64,000 bases of DNA from Dactylorhiza incarnata (GCA_033032865.1 JAWHQI010000004.1:19760001-19824000), one strand, 5' to 3'. Positions 34,222 through 46,380 are shown, counted from the first letter of the stretch. Program-made: numbers and translations. Notes: generated from the letters alone by a model not told the origin.

Positions 34222-35835
34222 CTACAAGGAAGAAAATGTAACATCCCAGAACAAGTAAATTATACCTGTCGAAAAGAGATTCGGGTACTTTTGCTGCATC
34301 AGGTCCAGTGGTTCCCAGGTATGCTCATATTGCCCATGATTCCACCATAGGACCATGACCAGCGGAACCTTCTTGCGTCGCAAGTCTCGCAACTCCGTGT
34401 CGTCTATCCGAACCGGCTCCAGGTGAACAGACGGATCAGTAGCTACTGGCCCCTTCGTAGTAGATATCTGCTGCTCTGGCCGTAGTAGAGCCCTCCTAAG
34501 CGAGGAGACGTGGAAAACGTGGTGCAGTCCCTCTAACTCTGGCCGTAGCTCTAGTCTGTAAGACAGGGGACCGATCCGCTCCAGGATCCTGTAAGGCCTC
34601 ATATACCTCGGACTGAGCTTCTTCCGCCCGCGAACCCGCAAGACTCTATGCATCGGACGTATCTTCAAGAAGACCCGATCTCCTACCTGGAACTCTACCA
34701 TAAGATGGCGCGCATCATAATACTTGGCCTGCCTGCTCTGGGCCTCCAACATCCTATCTCGAATCAGTCTCACCTGAGCCTCCGTGTCCTCCACGAACTC
34801 TGAGCCAAGTGCCTTGGGATCCTCATCCTGAACCCAAGACAATGGTGTGCTGCACCTCCACCGTATAAAGCCTCGTAAGGTGCCCTGCCTATACTAGCCT
34901 GGTGACTATTGTTGTATGAGAACTCGACTAACGGTAATAGTCTCTCCCATGGCTCCTCGTGGTCCAAAATGCAAAGGCGTAGAAGATCCTATAGGGTCTG
35001 ATTGGTACGCTCTGTTTGCCCATCTGTCTGAGGGTGGAAAGCAGTACTATATGTCAACCAGGTGCCCAGGTAGGCCTGCACTGCTCTCCACTCCCTTGAC
35101 GTAAATCGTCCATCTCGATCTGACATGATCATCCTCGGCACACCATGATATCGAACAAACTGCTCTACGAACCTCCGCACCAAAACACCGATCGAATTGT
35201 CCTTCCTGATTTAATGAACCTGACCACCTTGGTAAATCTATCGACGATCACCCAAATCGAGTCATTTCCCGCACGTGATCGGGGATGACCGTGAATAAAG
35301 TCCATAGAGATGTCGTCGAACTCCACTCCGATACTGGGAGTGGCTGCAATAATCCTGCTGGGTTCCGGCACTCTGCCTTCACGAGTTGGCAAGACTCGCA
35401 GTGGGTCACAAAGTAGGTGATATCCTTCTTCATTCCCGGCCAAAACATAGTCCTCTTCAAATACGCTGTCATCTTGGTGATACCTGGGTGCACGGAGTAT
35501 CTACTGCAATGAGCCTCTGTCATAATGTCCTCCCGAATCTGGCTCCCTACCGGTATATACACTCGGCCTCTAAAACTCAATAGGTCATCCTTCAACGAAT
35601 AGTCTCCAACTGAGCCTACCTCCAAAGCTCTGAAAATCGGCTCTAGCTTGGCATCCTGCCTTTGCCCATCCCTGATGCGGTCTCGAATGTCGTAACAGAT
35701 ACCCATCGCCGCTAAATACTCCTCGTATAGTTCCGGATCGTCCTCGGATACTAAAGAGATCTGCATGTCCTTGAACATCCGTACCAGCACCATGGCCATC
35801 AGCTTGGGCTCTGCTCCTGATGTGGTAGCTCTCCT
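34222..35835 (-). pseudogene. pol: Integrase and chromodomain of F
   Basis: The minus-strand frame enters at the G junction (35835). The zinc-binding domain runs HCSRYSVHPG...HCESCQ (35390-35500). The core has SMDFI (first Asp, about 35320), SDRDGRF (second Asp, about 35120) and DGQTERTNQ (Glu, about 35000). The C-terminal module follows, and a chromodomain-like end (RIDDTEL...ELRDLRRKKVPLVMVLW...TWEP) at about 34250-34420. Breaks: frameshift near 35395, frameshift near 35200, stop after TERTNQTL near 34989, and a frameshift near 34840. Chromodomains of this clade guide integration to heterochromatin. Confidence 0.85.
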
Positions 35836-36857
35836 TGTATAACCCCGATGTTCGCCAGGAAGCAACCAAAGCTCGCGCTCAAGGAGGCGAGCTAAAAGGG
35901 GCGAACCCTGAACTCCGGCGAGGCAGGCCAAGGAAGAGCAAGAGACTGCGCAGGCGAGCGAGCCCAGCGGAGGGAAGGTAACCGGCTCCTTCGAAGCTCG
36001 GCGAGGGCAGCGCATGCGAGCCCGACCAGTTGAGGAGGGAGCTCGCTAGGCGAGCCCGGAACCTCGGGGTACAGTTAGCCACTTTTGGGGTACAGTTAGC
36101 CATTTTGGGGTGCGGATAGCCATCCTGGGGTTCGCCGACCCAGAGGCTCGCGAGCTCCGCTCGCGAGGGAAGTCGGCTTGGCCGGGTCACTATGGGCGAG
36201 CGCAACCATTCGAGGAAGGGGTCCGCTAGGCGAGCCCGCCTAGAGCGAGTGCGGATAGTCATCCTGGGGCTCGCCGAGGTAGTACAGGCGAGCGAGCCAT
36301 GCAATGTGCCAGTAATAACTCTGGGGCTCGCCGATCCAGAGGCTCGCGAGCTTCACTCGCGAGGGAGGCCGCGGAGCGGGCTGACTCGCCCAGTAAAGTC
36401 CAGGAAGGGATTTTTACCAAGAGGCCCCCGGTGGTCTGCGTTTAGCCTCTCCGAACAGCGGAGTTTGGCTGTTAGCAGACCAATCCGGTGTGCGGATAGT
36501 GAGAATGGACAGCGGGATTTGGTTATTGACAGACCACAAAACTAAAATCTATAAATAGACCTCAAAGGGCACCTTGGAGGGGGACCGGTTCATTATCTTT
36601 GAGCTCTTCTCTCCCTAGGTCGCTTTGGTTGGGGCTCTCTAGCTCTCTAAGGTGCCCGAGTCTTAGCTTTGGCTTGGGAGGGGAAGCGCTCAACGATCTT
36701 CCGGGTTAGTGGAGGGACCTCCTCGCTGAGACTAGGGTCTTTGTTCTTTGCTCGAATCGTCGGCCTTACCTCTCCCGAGGGACCGGTAAGGGCTAGCTGC
36801 CTCTCATTTCGGTGAGGGCCCCGAGCTCCACAAGAGATCGAGAAATCGGTTTCAACA
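35836..36857 (+). repeat. 5' LTR of G
   Basis: 1022 bp, TGTATAACCCCGATG...TTTCAACA. U3 is full of CTCGCGAG/GCTCGCGAGC palindromes (for example 36131-36160 and 36341-36365). TATA box CTATAAATAG lies at 36549-36558. Confidence 0.93.
36549..36558 (+). promoter_or_regulatory. TATA box of G's 5' LTR
   Basis: CTATAAATAG. The same box is at 48509-48518 in the 3' LTR. Confidence 0.7.
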
Positions 36858-36860
36858 TTT

Positions 36861-36874
36861 TGGTGCGGTGAGCG
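36861..36874 (+). other. Primer binding site of G (tRNA-Phe-like)
   Basis: TGGTGCGGTGAGCG, three bases after the LTR. It is complementary to the 3' end of plant tRNA-Phe except for one G:T-type position. The tRNA identity is from memory of tRNA ends, not a search. Confidence 0.6.
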
Positions 36875-36913
36875 TGGAGCGCGGCTGGTTCAAGAAAGTC
36901 CCAGAGAAGAGTT

Positions 36914-39900
36914 ATGGCTGGGGATGAAGAGCAGGGCGAGGAGTTCGGCGAGACCCCTCAGGAAGCAATGGCTAGGATGTTCGCGGATTTCCGGAAGGAG
37001 GTGCTCGACACCTTGGGGTTCACGGTCACGGCTCTGCGAAGTGAGTTTGCGACCCCGGCACCTCAGGCGACCACTCCCCCAACAGCAGTCGGCGAAAGGG
37101 CACCAGGAGGAAGGGTTGGAAAAGAAGTTGCCGTTGAACCAGGATATGACAGGGAAGGGCGAGTGCTGTTCGCCAGTCCGGCGAGCCCGGTGTTAGCGAG
37201 CTCCGCGCCGGCGAGTTCGGTGCCGACAAGCTCTGCCCCAGCGAGCGCGCGACAGGAAGATGCGGCGACAGTCTGGGTGGTTCAGGCGGGCGTCGCCCTC
37301 GCGAGTGTGATCCCAAGCTTGGCGAGCGAGCTAGGTCCGCGAGCCGAGCAAGAGAAGATGGTAGGAGGGGGAAGCCCCTTCTGCGAATTAGTGTTGTCTG
37401 CACCCGTTCCAGCGGGATTCGGGGAATGGGATAGAGTGTACTACAACGGAAGAGATGACCCAGTTCAGCATCTGCAGTCTTTCGAGGACTCGGTCTCCAT
37501 CAAGCCGATGTCCGATGCCTTCAAGTGTCGGCTCTTCGCCGTCACTCTCAAAGAGAAGGCCAGGGACTGGTTTCATTCACACCCGGCAGGCTCTATCTAC
37601 GCGTTCGAGGACCTGCGCCGAAGTTTTTTGTTGAGATTTTCAACTTCAAAAAGGAGGAAGAAGGACGCTGATTCCCTCTTCGCGGTGAAACAGGAGTCCA
37701 GGGAGACGTTGGCTCAGTATGCGGATCGGTTCCAGGAGGAAGTGCAGCTCACTCAGGAGGTGCCCGGGTTTGCACTTCAACTCGCCTTCACGGTTGGGTT
37801 GAAGGAAAGTTTCTTCAAGATGGCGTTGAAAAGGAAGGCCCCCGTCTCCTATGAGGAGCTGATGGAGAGGGTGGCGGAGGAAGTAGCAAGCGAAGAAGCC
37901 AACCCAGAGCTCACCAAGAGGCTGGCAAAGCTCAGTGAGCCGGAGATGAGGCAGCAAGAGGTCAGAAGAAGGGAAGAGCCCCGGGCCCCGGAGGGGGGAT
38001 GGAGGCCGCAAGGTGGAGGAATGCAGGGGCAGGGAAGGGGTTACGGCCCAGGAAGGGGTAACCGCTTCGAAGGTCAATGGAGACCCCCCCAGTTGGGGTG
38101 GAGGCAGGGCCCGACGCAGTTGCCTCCCCCACCTCAACAGGCCATGGCAATTGGTCGGGGAAGAGGAAGGGGAAGGGGAGGAGAAGCGGAGACAGCGGCC
38201 GCTAGGAGAAGGAGGAACAGGATAGCAGAGACCGGGGCAAGGGAAGTGGCGGTGCCATATTGCATCTTCCACGATGTGGAAGGCCACTCCACGTACACCT
38301 GTCCGGAGTTCCTGGAGGTGAAGAGGGGCAGAGCGCCCGTGCCACCACAGCAGCAACCATTAAGGATCGTGGAGGTGGAACCTCGGGAGGAGGAGGAGGA
38401 AAGATGTGAGGATAGAGCAGATCTGGGGAATAGAGGAGGGATCAGAGTGATCCATGGGGGGGTAGGGGTGGAGGCAACCCGCAAGGCTAGTCTCCATACC
38501 ATCTACCGCCGGAGCGTAGCGTCAACATCCACCGCTCCGCCCCCGGCCGAAAAAATTATTTTCACCCAGAAGGACATGCCAAGCTACGAAGACCCGTTCT
38601 GCGACGCGCTGGTTATCCAGACGGCGATCGAGAACTTCACCGTCTCCCGAATCCTAGTGGACAATGGGAGTTCGGTCAATGTCATCTTCAAGAAGGCATT
38701 CGACAAGATGGAGGTGGAACCCAGAAGGGTGTTGGCCTCGGATGGCCCTCTGTTCGGATTTTCGGGGGAGAGGAAGGAAGTAGAAGGAGGGGTGGGGCTC
38801 CATGTGACCCTGGGTGGGCAGTCTCGGAACTGTCGCTTCGTCATAGTGGACGCCCCGAGCAGTTACAGCGCCATCTTCGGACGGCCACTCATCAGCGCGT
38901 TCCGTTGCGTCCCCTCCACTTTTCATCAGTGCCTCAAGTTCAACGACGGAGGGGTCCAGGTGCGGATCAGGGGGGATCCCAAGGTGGCAAGACAGTGCTA
39001 CGTGACGGCTGTCAACACCATCTCCTGGATGGGAGAAGCCAAGGAGTGGGATAAGGTGATGGAGGAGGTGGCCGGAGCCGGAGGTTTGGAGGTAGCCGAA
39101 GAGAAGGAGGGAGATGAAGTTCATGCCCAGGAAGGGGTGGCTGAGATACCCCGGGCGGAGAGAAAGGAAGAAGAGGAGAAGGCCCAGGAGGAAAGGGCGG
39201 AAGAGCTGATGGTATTAGGGGAGGGAGTCGAGGAAGAGATCCCAGCCCCCGCTGGTGCCGAAGAAGAAAGGGCTTGGGGGGAGCAGTCCCGGTTGGAGGC
39301 CGTGGACGAGGTCGTGGAGCTCGAGGTCATCACCCGGCTGGGGGTGGTGGAAAAAGTCCGGGTCAGCGGAGGACTCAACCCAGGAGATCAAGCGGAGATT
39401 CTGGCTTGCGTGCAACAGAACGTGGACGTCTTCGCTTGGAGCGCCGCAGAAATGCCCGGGATCGACGCGGATGTGGCGTGCCATCGCCTCAACCTCGACC
39501 CCGGTGCCCGACCTATCCGTCAAAAGAGGAGGGCCGTCGCGGACAAGCTAGAGGGACCCATCCGCGAAGAGGTGGGCAAACTCCTGCAAGCCGGGTTTGT
39601 ATCAGAGATCCAGTATCCAGGCTGGGTCTCCAACGTCGTTATGGTGAAGAAGGAAGGAGGTAAGTGGCGTATGTGTATCGATTTTTCACTTCTTAATAAA
39701 GCATGCCCGAAAGATTGCTACCCCCTGCCCAGAATCGACGCGCTAGTTGACTCGGCCGTCGGTTTTTCTGTAATGTCTTTCTTAGATGCTTTTTCAGGTT
39801 ACCATCAAATCCGCATGCATCCCCCGGACATCAAGGACGTTTCCTTCATCACGGGGGATGGATGTTATTGCTATAAGATGATGTCCTTCGGGCTCAAGAA

Positions 39901-40825
39901 TGCAGGGGCAACGTACCAAAGGATGATGGATAGGGTCTTCCGCGAGCAGAAAGGAAGAAATTTAGAGGTCTATGTCAACGACCTCATGGTTAAGAGCCGA
40001 GACCTCGGGACCCACCTCCGAGACCTCGAAGAGACATTTAGGACCCTGCGGCGGTACAAGATGAAGCTCAATCCCTTGAAGTGTGTCTTCGGGGCAAGCC
40101 GAGGGAAGTTCCTGGGCCATTTGCTCACCCCCACGGGAGTGGAGCCCAACCCGGACAAAGTTAAAGCGATAATGGAGTTGGAGTCGCCGAGAAGTCCGAA
40201 GGAGGTCCAGAGCCTCACAGGGAAATTGGCTGGGCTCAGCAGATTCCTCTCCAAGGTGGGAGAAAAATGTGCACCTTTTTTCAAAGTACTGCGGGGAAAC
40301 AAGAAGTTCGAATGGACCCCGGAATGCGAGAGGGCCTTCCAAGCCCTGAAAGAACAGCTCACTCAAACCCCCCTGCTTCAGGGACCGAGACCAGGGGAGG
40401 ACCTATCTCTATACCTAGGGGTAGGATCCGAGGCAGTAAGTTCCGTGCTAGTCCGGGAGGAGGGGAAGAAACAATTCCCAATCTACTATGTTAGCCGAGT
40501 GCTGAAGAAGGCGGAACTCCGATACCCAATCCTAGAAAAGTTAGCCTTCGCATTGGTGGTGTCGGCCCGGAGGCTCCGGCCTTACTTTCAAGCCCATTCA
40601 ATTAAAGTAGTGACCGACCATCCGCTCCGCAAAATCATGGAAGGGGTGGAACACTCAGGGAGGTTGGCAAAGTGGTCCGTGGAGTTAAGCGAGTTCAATA
40701 TCACCTTCGTACCCAGGACATCCATCAAGGCTCAAGCAGTGGCAGACTTCATGGCCGACTACGCGACCGAAGTGGGGGAGCACGAGCCACCTCCCCCAGA
40801 ATCATGGAAGATGTTGGTGGACTGA
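36914..40825 (+). pseudogene. gag-pol: Gag-protease-RT-RNase H polyprotein of G, RT active site altered
   Basis: 1303 codons, open. The Gag core is at residues about 165-310 (ARDWFHSHPAGS segment). A Gly/Arg/Gln-rich linker is followed by a Cys/His cluster YCIFHDVEGHSTYTC (about 448-463). The protease carries LVDNGSSVN (about 580, Asp-Asn-Gly in place of Asp-Thr/Ser-Gly, as often in Tat). An acidic Glu-rich spacer spans about 700-820. RT spans about 890-1080 and RNase H about 1110-1270. The RT catalytic box reads YVND: codon 39977-39979 is AAC where Asp is expected, so polymerase activity should be lost. The frame stops at TGA 40823, at the start of the second RNase H domain, where related elements continue. 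Confidence 0.9.
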
Positions 40826-42524
40826 GCGTCGGGAAAACACTCCTTCGGGGGGGGGGGGGGGGGGAATAGTCCTGGTGAGTCCTCAGGGGACTCGGATTGA
40901 GCAAGCCTTAAACATCCGTTTCCCGATCACCAACAACCAGGCGGAGTACGAAGCAGTGATAGCGGGCCTTCGGCTGGCCCGGGAACTGGGTGTGCAGGAC
41001 GTGGAGGTCTCCACAGACTCCATGGTGGTGGCATGCCAGATCAAAGGAGAGTTTGAAGCAAAGGATCCAACCCTCCTACTATACCTGGAGAAGGTTAAGG
41101 GAGTCACCGGGCAGTTCCGCACCTTCTCAATCAAACATGTGCCGAGGGAGGAGAGCACCCAGGCGGACCTCCTAGCCAAGTTCGGTCCTCGAGCGGGGGG
41201 AACGACTTCAGAGCTCTTCCGGCCCTCCATCGAGGAGGGAGAGTCGATGGAAGTGGATCAGCAGGCCTCGTGGATTGATCCATTCATCACCTTCCTATCC
41301 TCCGGACAGTTCCCTGGAGAGGGTGTGGACAAGAGGCGCTTCAGGTATAAGTCCGCATGTTACTCTTTGCAGGCAGGGGGGCTATATAGAAAGACTCTCT
41401 CGGGACTCCTGGCTCGCTGTGTCTCCGAGAAGGAGGTCCCGAGGGTGCTGGAAGAAATCCACTCCGGGGAGTGCGGCAGTCACTCCGGGAGTCGGACCGT
41501 GGAAGGGAGGGTGTTGAGACAAGGCTACTTCTGGCCCACTCTCAGTAAGGATGCAGCAGAGTTCACAAGAAAGTGTCAGAAGTGCCAACTCTATGCTCCG
41601 CTCCAACTCCTCCCCGCTCAAAGGCTCCGGACCATCACGCCCCCCTGGCCCTTCGCCATATGGGGGTTGGACCTGGTCGGCCCCTTTCCCCAAGCCAGCG
41701 GCCAGAGGAAGTTCCTGCTGGTCATGATCGACTACTTCTCCAAGTGGGTAGAGGTGAAGGCACTAGCTAAGGTAACCTCTCAGGTTGTAAGGAATTTTGT
41801 GTGGGGGGAAATAATCTGCAGACATGGACTCCCTCTAGCCATAGTAACGGACAATGGGCCACAGTTTGCGAGTGAAGAGTTTGTCGGCTTTTGCACTCAG
41901 CTCGGCATTGACCTCAGGTTTGCTTCAGTCCACCACCCGAGGAGCAATGGGCAAGTGGAGGCGGCGAACAAGATAATCGTCAACCTGCTAAAAAAGAAAG
42001 TGGAAAACCTACGAGGAAGTTGGGTGGAACAACTACCCTCCGTCCTCTGGGCCATGAGGACTACTCCGAATACCGCCACCGGGGAGACTCCGTTCAAGCT
42101 CTCCCACGGGTCCGAGGCCGTTCTCCCCATAGAGTTCGAGGTAAAAACCCCCCGGGTGACCGCTGCATGCGAGGGGGATGAAGAGTGGCTAGAAGGTAAT
42201 AATGTCGAGCAGAGGCTATCCTTGGACCTGGTGGAAGAACTCCGGGACTTGGCCACCATCAGGCAGGAAGAGGTCAAGAGGCGGATGGCTCGATATTTTG
42301 ACAAACATATCCGGATCAAGCACTTTCAGAAAGGGGACCTAGTCCTGAAGAAGGTCGATGCGGCCGGCAGAGGGGCCACAGTGGGTAAGCTTAACCCCAA
42401 CTGGGAAGGCCCATATATTGTAAGCGAGGTGCTCAAGTCGGGGGGGTATCACCTCCAGGATGTGGAAGGGATGCCCCTTGACCGGGCTCGGAGTGGGGAT
42501 GATTTGAAACGATTGTACCCTTGA
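40826..42524 (+). pseudogene. pol: Second RNase H and integrase of G
   Basis: Follows the TGA at 40823. An 18-G run (40847-40864) shifts the frame, after which the frame is open from about 40866 to 42524. Residues match an RNase H1-type domain (NNQAEYEAVIAGL, STDSMVV, about 40925-41180), then integrase. Integrase has a zinc-binding HHCC segment ending CQKCQ, and core motifs GLDLVGP, TDNGPQF and GQVEAANK with D, D and E in place (41660-41970). The C-terminal domain ends KRLYP. The G-run and the TGA separate it from the upstream polyprotein; both would have to be bypassed for expression. Confidence 0.85.
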
Positions 42525-42593
42525 AAACTTTATTTTGTTGTCCAATCAACATCTTATTTTCATTTGTTATGCTTTCAACTGCTGCGGTACTAG
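42525..42593 (+). other. Short spacer after pol of G
   Basis: T-rich, nothing recognisable. Confidence 0.5.
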
Positions 42594-43465
42594 GGTTGGA
42601 AATATTGGTGCTGGATTGCCCCAGATCGATTCCGCTCCCGGGCTCTCACCTAGACGGGGGGTTCTGGTTGATCTCTAGAGAGGCTGGCGAGGTTGGAAAT
42701 ATTGGTGCTGGATTGCCCCAGATCGATTCCGCTCCCGGGCTCTCACCTAGACGGGGGGTTCTGGTTGATCTCTGGAGAGGCTGGCAAGGTTGGAAATATT
42801 GGTGCTGGATTGCCCCAGATCGATTCCGCTCCCGGGCTCTCACCTAGACGGGGGGTTCTGATTGATCTCTGGAGAGGCTGGCGAGGTTGGAAATATTGGT
42901 GCTGGATTGCCCCAGATCGATTCCGCTCCCGGGCTCTCACTTAGACGGGGGGTTCTGGTTGATCTCTGGAGAGGCTGGCAAGGTTGGAAATATTGGTGCT
43001 GGATTGCCCCAGATCGATTCCGCTCCCGGGCTCTCACCTAGACGGGGGTTTCTGGTTGATCTCTAGAGAGGCTGGCAAGGTTGGAAATATTGGTGCTGGA
43101 TTGCCCCAGATCGATTCCGCTCCCGGGCTCTCACCTAAACGGGGGGTTCTGGTTGATCTCTGGAGAGGCTGGCAAGGTTGGAAAAAATTGGTGCTGGATT
43201 GCCCCAGATCGATTCCGCTCCCGGGCTCTCACCTAGACGGGGGGTTCTGGTTGATCTCTGGAGAGGCTGGCAAGGTTGGAAATATTGGTGCTGGATTGCC
43301 CCAGATCGATTCCGCTCCCGGGCTCTCACCTAGACGGGGGGTTCTGGTTGATCTCTGGAGAGGCTGGCAAGGTTGGAAATATTGGTGCTGGATTGCCCCA
43401 GATCGATTCCACTCCCGGGCTCTCACCTAGACGGGGGGTTTTGGTTAATCTCTGGAGAGGCTACT
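42594..43465. repeat. 97-bp tandem repeat of G, about nine units
   Basis: Unit begins GGTTGGAAATATTGGTGCTGG and ends with GAGAGGCTGGCAA. Starts fall at 42594, 42691, 42788, 42885 and so on, with few changes per copy; one unit has an A-run in place of TATT (about 43182). Because 97 is not a multiple of three, each frame is shared by units in rotation, and the overlapping ORFs on both strands are artefacts of the repeat. Tat/Ogre tails are known sources of new satellites. Confidence 0.95.
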
Positions 43466-43915
43466 AACAAGGGTCAAGGGCTATGCTGATAGGTTGAGGT
43501 GTTAGAGCCAGAAGGGTTTGAGTCGAGGCAGGTGAGGCCTAAGGTAGCGGGTTGAAATGCTATAACCGGACAAGTTCAGCTCGCGGGATGCCTGTGTCCA
43601 TGCTCACCAAGGTTAGGTTCACCGGGCAGTGTCCGCAGGCAACGACAACCCGGGTTCGCGTAATCCGTGAAAAGGAAACCTTGGCGAGGCGAGCCCAGAC
43701 ATGCCTGTTCGCGAGCCCTCCGAGAACACTACCGCGTAACAATTAGCCAAGAGAGGTTGAGAAGAAACCCAATGCAAGGAAAGAAATGAACACAAGCATG
43801 ATCATAAATGTTTAACAAAAGAAAAACTATCACGAGGTCCTTCTGTGTTCGGCGGCGATCTCGCCAGCCCAAAAAGAATAATATACATTCACAAGAGGGG
43901 AAGAAAAAAGGGAAG
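43466..43915. other. Spacer between 97-bp array and antisense gene 2 of G
   Basis: No supported ORF. It contains GGCGAGGCGAGCCC-type pieces like those in the LTR. Confidence 0.5.
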
Positions 43916-45854
43916 TCATTCTGGAAGGTCCTCGCCATCTTTGCGAGCCCCCAACCAGGGAGCCAAGGCGAAGAGGTCCGGGCAGACGTCTTCCGCTGTG
44001 AACTCCATCGCGTCTTCGGCCAGCAGGCTCGCATCCTTAAGGGTCGTGAAGACAAGGTTGGCGACCTCCTGTGCATCTCGCCGCCTCTGCTCCTCACTTT
44101 CGGCAGCCTTCTGTTGGGGGCCGACTCACCCAGGAGAGGGGGGTAGCACGCTGCGAACCAGCTCATCCACTCGAGCCTTCAACATTGTATTCTCCAACTC
44201 CAGCTCGCCGTTGCGAGCGAGAAGCTTGGTGGCTACGTCGGCATCCTGAGCGTCAAACGAGTTAGGAGAAAGCTAGAGGTCGCGAACGGCAAGGAAAAGA
44301 GACCCAAGGATCACTTGCCATCTTGCCCTGCATCCCGACGAGAAGGCTTTCCGTCACCTCCTCCTTCTCTTTAAGACCTTTGATCTCTTCGCGAGCTCTC
44401 TTGACCTCCTCCCGGTACGCGCGGATATCCCTATCCGCCTGCAGATAGCGGCGCCCCGCCATGTGAGCGAGTTCCGTCGAACGGAACTGGGCTCGCATTT
44501 CTTCGTAAACCAGCTACCGTGGTCCCATGTCTTTGTAGGCAGCGGCGTCATCGCGGCCATATAAGCCGAAGGAGAGAGAGAACGCCTCCTCCCCGGCCTT
44601 ACCGAGCTCCACCCAGGAGGGGTGAAGGGTGGAGCAGGAAATCCGGTTGGCATTGGGGTCCCAAGCGAGCAGGGGTTCGCCGAGGACGTCGGAAACTTTC
44701 TCGCCCAGACCGAAGTTTCTGTGGCCTTTGGGTTGGTGGGTCACGGAAGAACTCCCAACACCCTGGTCCGCCGGGGGGTCAGGTTTTTTCGCAGGGGAAG
44801 GAGGCGAGCCGTCGGTCTCGCTTAGATAAACGACCGCGCTCCTATCCTTGGTAGCGATGGTCTTTCCCTTCAACTTCTTGGAGGGCCGCGAACCCGGTTG
44901 ACTCGCAGAAGGAGGCCGCTTCTTGCCGGACCCGACGGCGGGAAGGTCGCGGCAAGCCTCTGCCGCTGCGGTCGCGAGAGTGTCCGCCGTAAGAGTGGCG
45001 CCTTGCGCGTGCGGGGGGTTGACAGGGATCTCGCGCTCGCCTGTAAAGTAAGAGTGTTATACAACGAAGGAAAGAAAGGAGTGGGGCGAGATCGAGCCCT
45101 ACCTTCCCCTTGAGGAACGGCGAGTAACGAATCAACGTTGCGCCGCAGATAGGCGACTTCGAAGTTTTGGCCGGAGAGGTATTGGAGGAGTTTAGCGTCG
45201 GCGCCGCTCAGCGAGCTCGGAGGGCGGTAAGTGGCGTCATCCCGCTGGAGGGGGGTGAAGTGGAGATTGCCGAAGGGTCCCTTCACTAGAAGGAACTTCT
45301 AAGTCCAATAGTGACTCTTATTCACCGCCTCGCAGACCGTGACGTGTTGACTCGCGAAATAAGTAGTCCCGTCTCGGAAGGCGCGGAAGGAAAATACCTT
45401 GCGGAAGACGAGGAGGCTGAACTCGATCCTCTCCTCCCGCAGATAACTGGCGAACGCGACAATATCCGCGATCGCATTTGGGGTCAACTGGCTCAGTAAC
45501 ACTCCATAATATTGCAACACCTACAAAGAACGATGAGAAAGTTGCGATAGCGAACGTGAAGCGGCGAGAAGGCCAGGCGAAGTACCTGACGAATTTCAGG
45601 CCACAGAGGGAGTCGCAACCCATTCTCGAAGTGCGCAACGGGGATCGCGAGCTCGTCAGCCTCGGTCTCGTTTAAAGTAGAATTCTCGCTTGGACAGCGG
45701 GCTGAATAGCCCTCCGGGAGATAGCGGTCCACGGCGAGTTTAACTCCTCGGCTGTGATGTTCGCACAGTAGAACTCGTGGGCCTGAAACGCTGAGGCGCA
45801 CTTTGACCGCCCCTCGCTCTCGCCATCCGCTCCCAGTTGCTGATTCGTCCGCAT
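43916..45854 (-). pseudogene. Antisense gene 2 of G: intron-containing, PF04195-like (putative gypsy-type transposon domain)
   Basis: On the minus strand, ATG at 45854 follows a TATA box at 45976-45985 by about 120 bases. Exons recognised: 45854-45586 (with a one-base frameshift near 45742); 45520-45103 (donor at 45585, acceptor ending 45521; TAG in frame at 45299-45301); and from 45040 (donor at 45102, acceptor ending 45041) onward. A TAG follows KDMGPR near 44517, and the final exon boundary near 44280 is unclear. The conserved core spans the first splice: GLRLPLWPEIRQ, then VLQYYGVLLSQLTPNA, the pattern of the domain found in antisense ORFs of Tat elements. The C-terminal half is coiled-coil (about 44490-44330 and 44240-43920). 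Function is unknown. This copy is broken. Confidence 0.65.
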
Positions 45855-45975
45855 CAAGTCAGGAAGAAGCAACCTACAAGCAGCGAACGCGAACACGATC
45901 TTGCGAGGACGGAGATGAGTGTAGATGCGAGAAGACGGGAGAAATAAATGCGACGGGTAGGAGAATGAATCCGAG

Positions 45976-45985
45976 CTATTTATAA
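45976..45985 (-). promoter_or_regulatory. TATA box of antisense gene 2
   Basis: TTATAAATAG on the minus strand, about 120 bases before ATG 45854. Confidence 0.6.
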
Positions 45986-46380
45986 GAAATTCGGGTGGGC
46001 ACGGGAATCGAAGCGTCGGGAGTGCGGATAGCTAAAAATAAAGTAGTTTTCTGCTCAAAGGGACTGCGGTCTTGCGAGCCAGGGCTCGCCGTCGCGCGAT
46101 AATTGAGTCCCACCCAAGGCCGGCCCGCGAGAAAAAGGGGTCCGGGCATAGCGTTGCACAGAAGCTCGCAAGCGCTCTGCGAGGGCGATCATATCAAACA
46201 CAGCGGACGAGCCGAATAAATCACATGCACACCACAGAAATAAAGGGAAAAGTTAAAAATGGAAAACGATAAAAGGCGAGTCACGACAGACTCGCGAATA
46301 TTACCACACCGGTTATTGTTCAACAGACATCATGAAAGAAATACAAGCAAAAGAGTAGTAGAATTAAACCCGCTGCAACC
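45986..46380. other. Spacer between the two antisense genes of G
   Basis: GC-rich with CTCGCGAG/GCGAGCC pieces as in the LTR U3 (for example 46070-46190). It may act as the upstream region of antisense gene 2. No ORF is supported. Confidence 0.5.

Noticed and set aside
37646..38356. 236-codon minus-strand ORF inside G's gag-pol
   Set aside because: Opposite the coding frame in GC-rich DNA; no domain, no promoter, unlike the antisense genes further down.
42521..43467. Overlapping ORFs on both strands, one of 148 codons
   Set aside because: They are produced by the 97-bp tandem repeat lacking stops in some frames; no coding signature.
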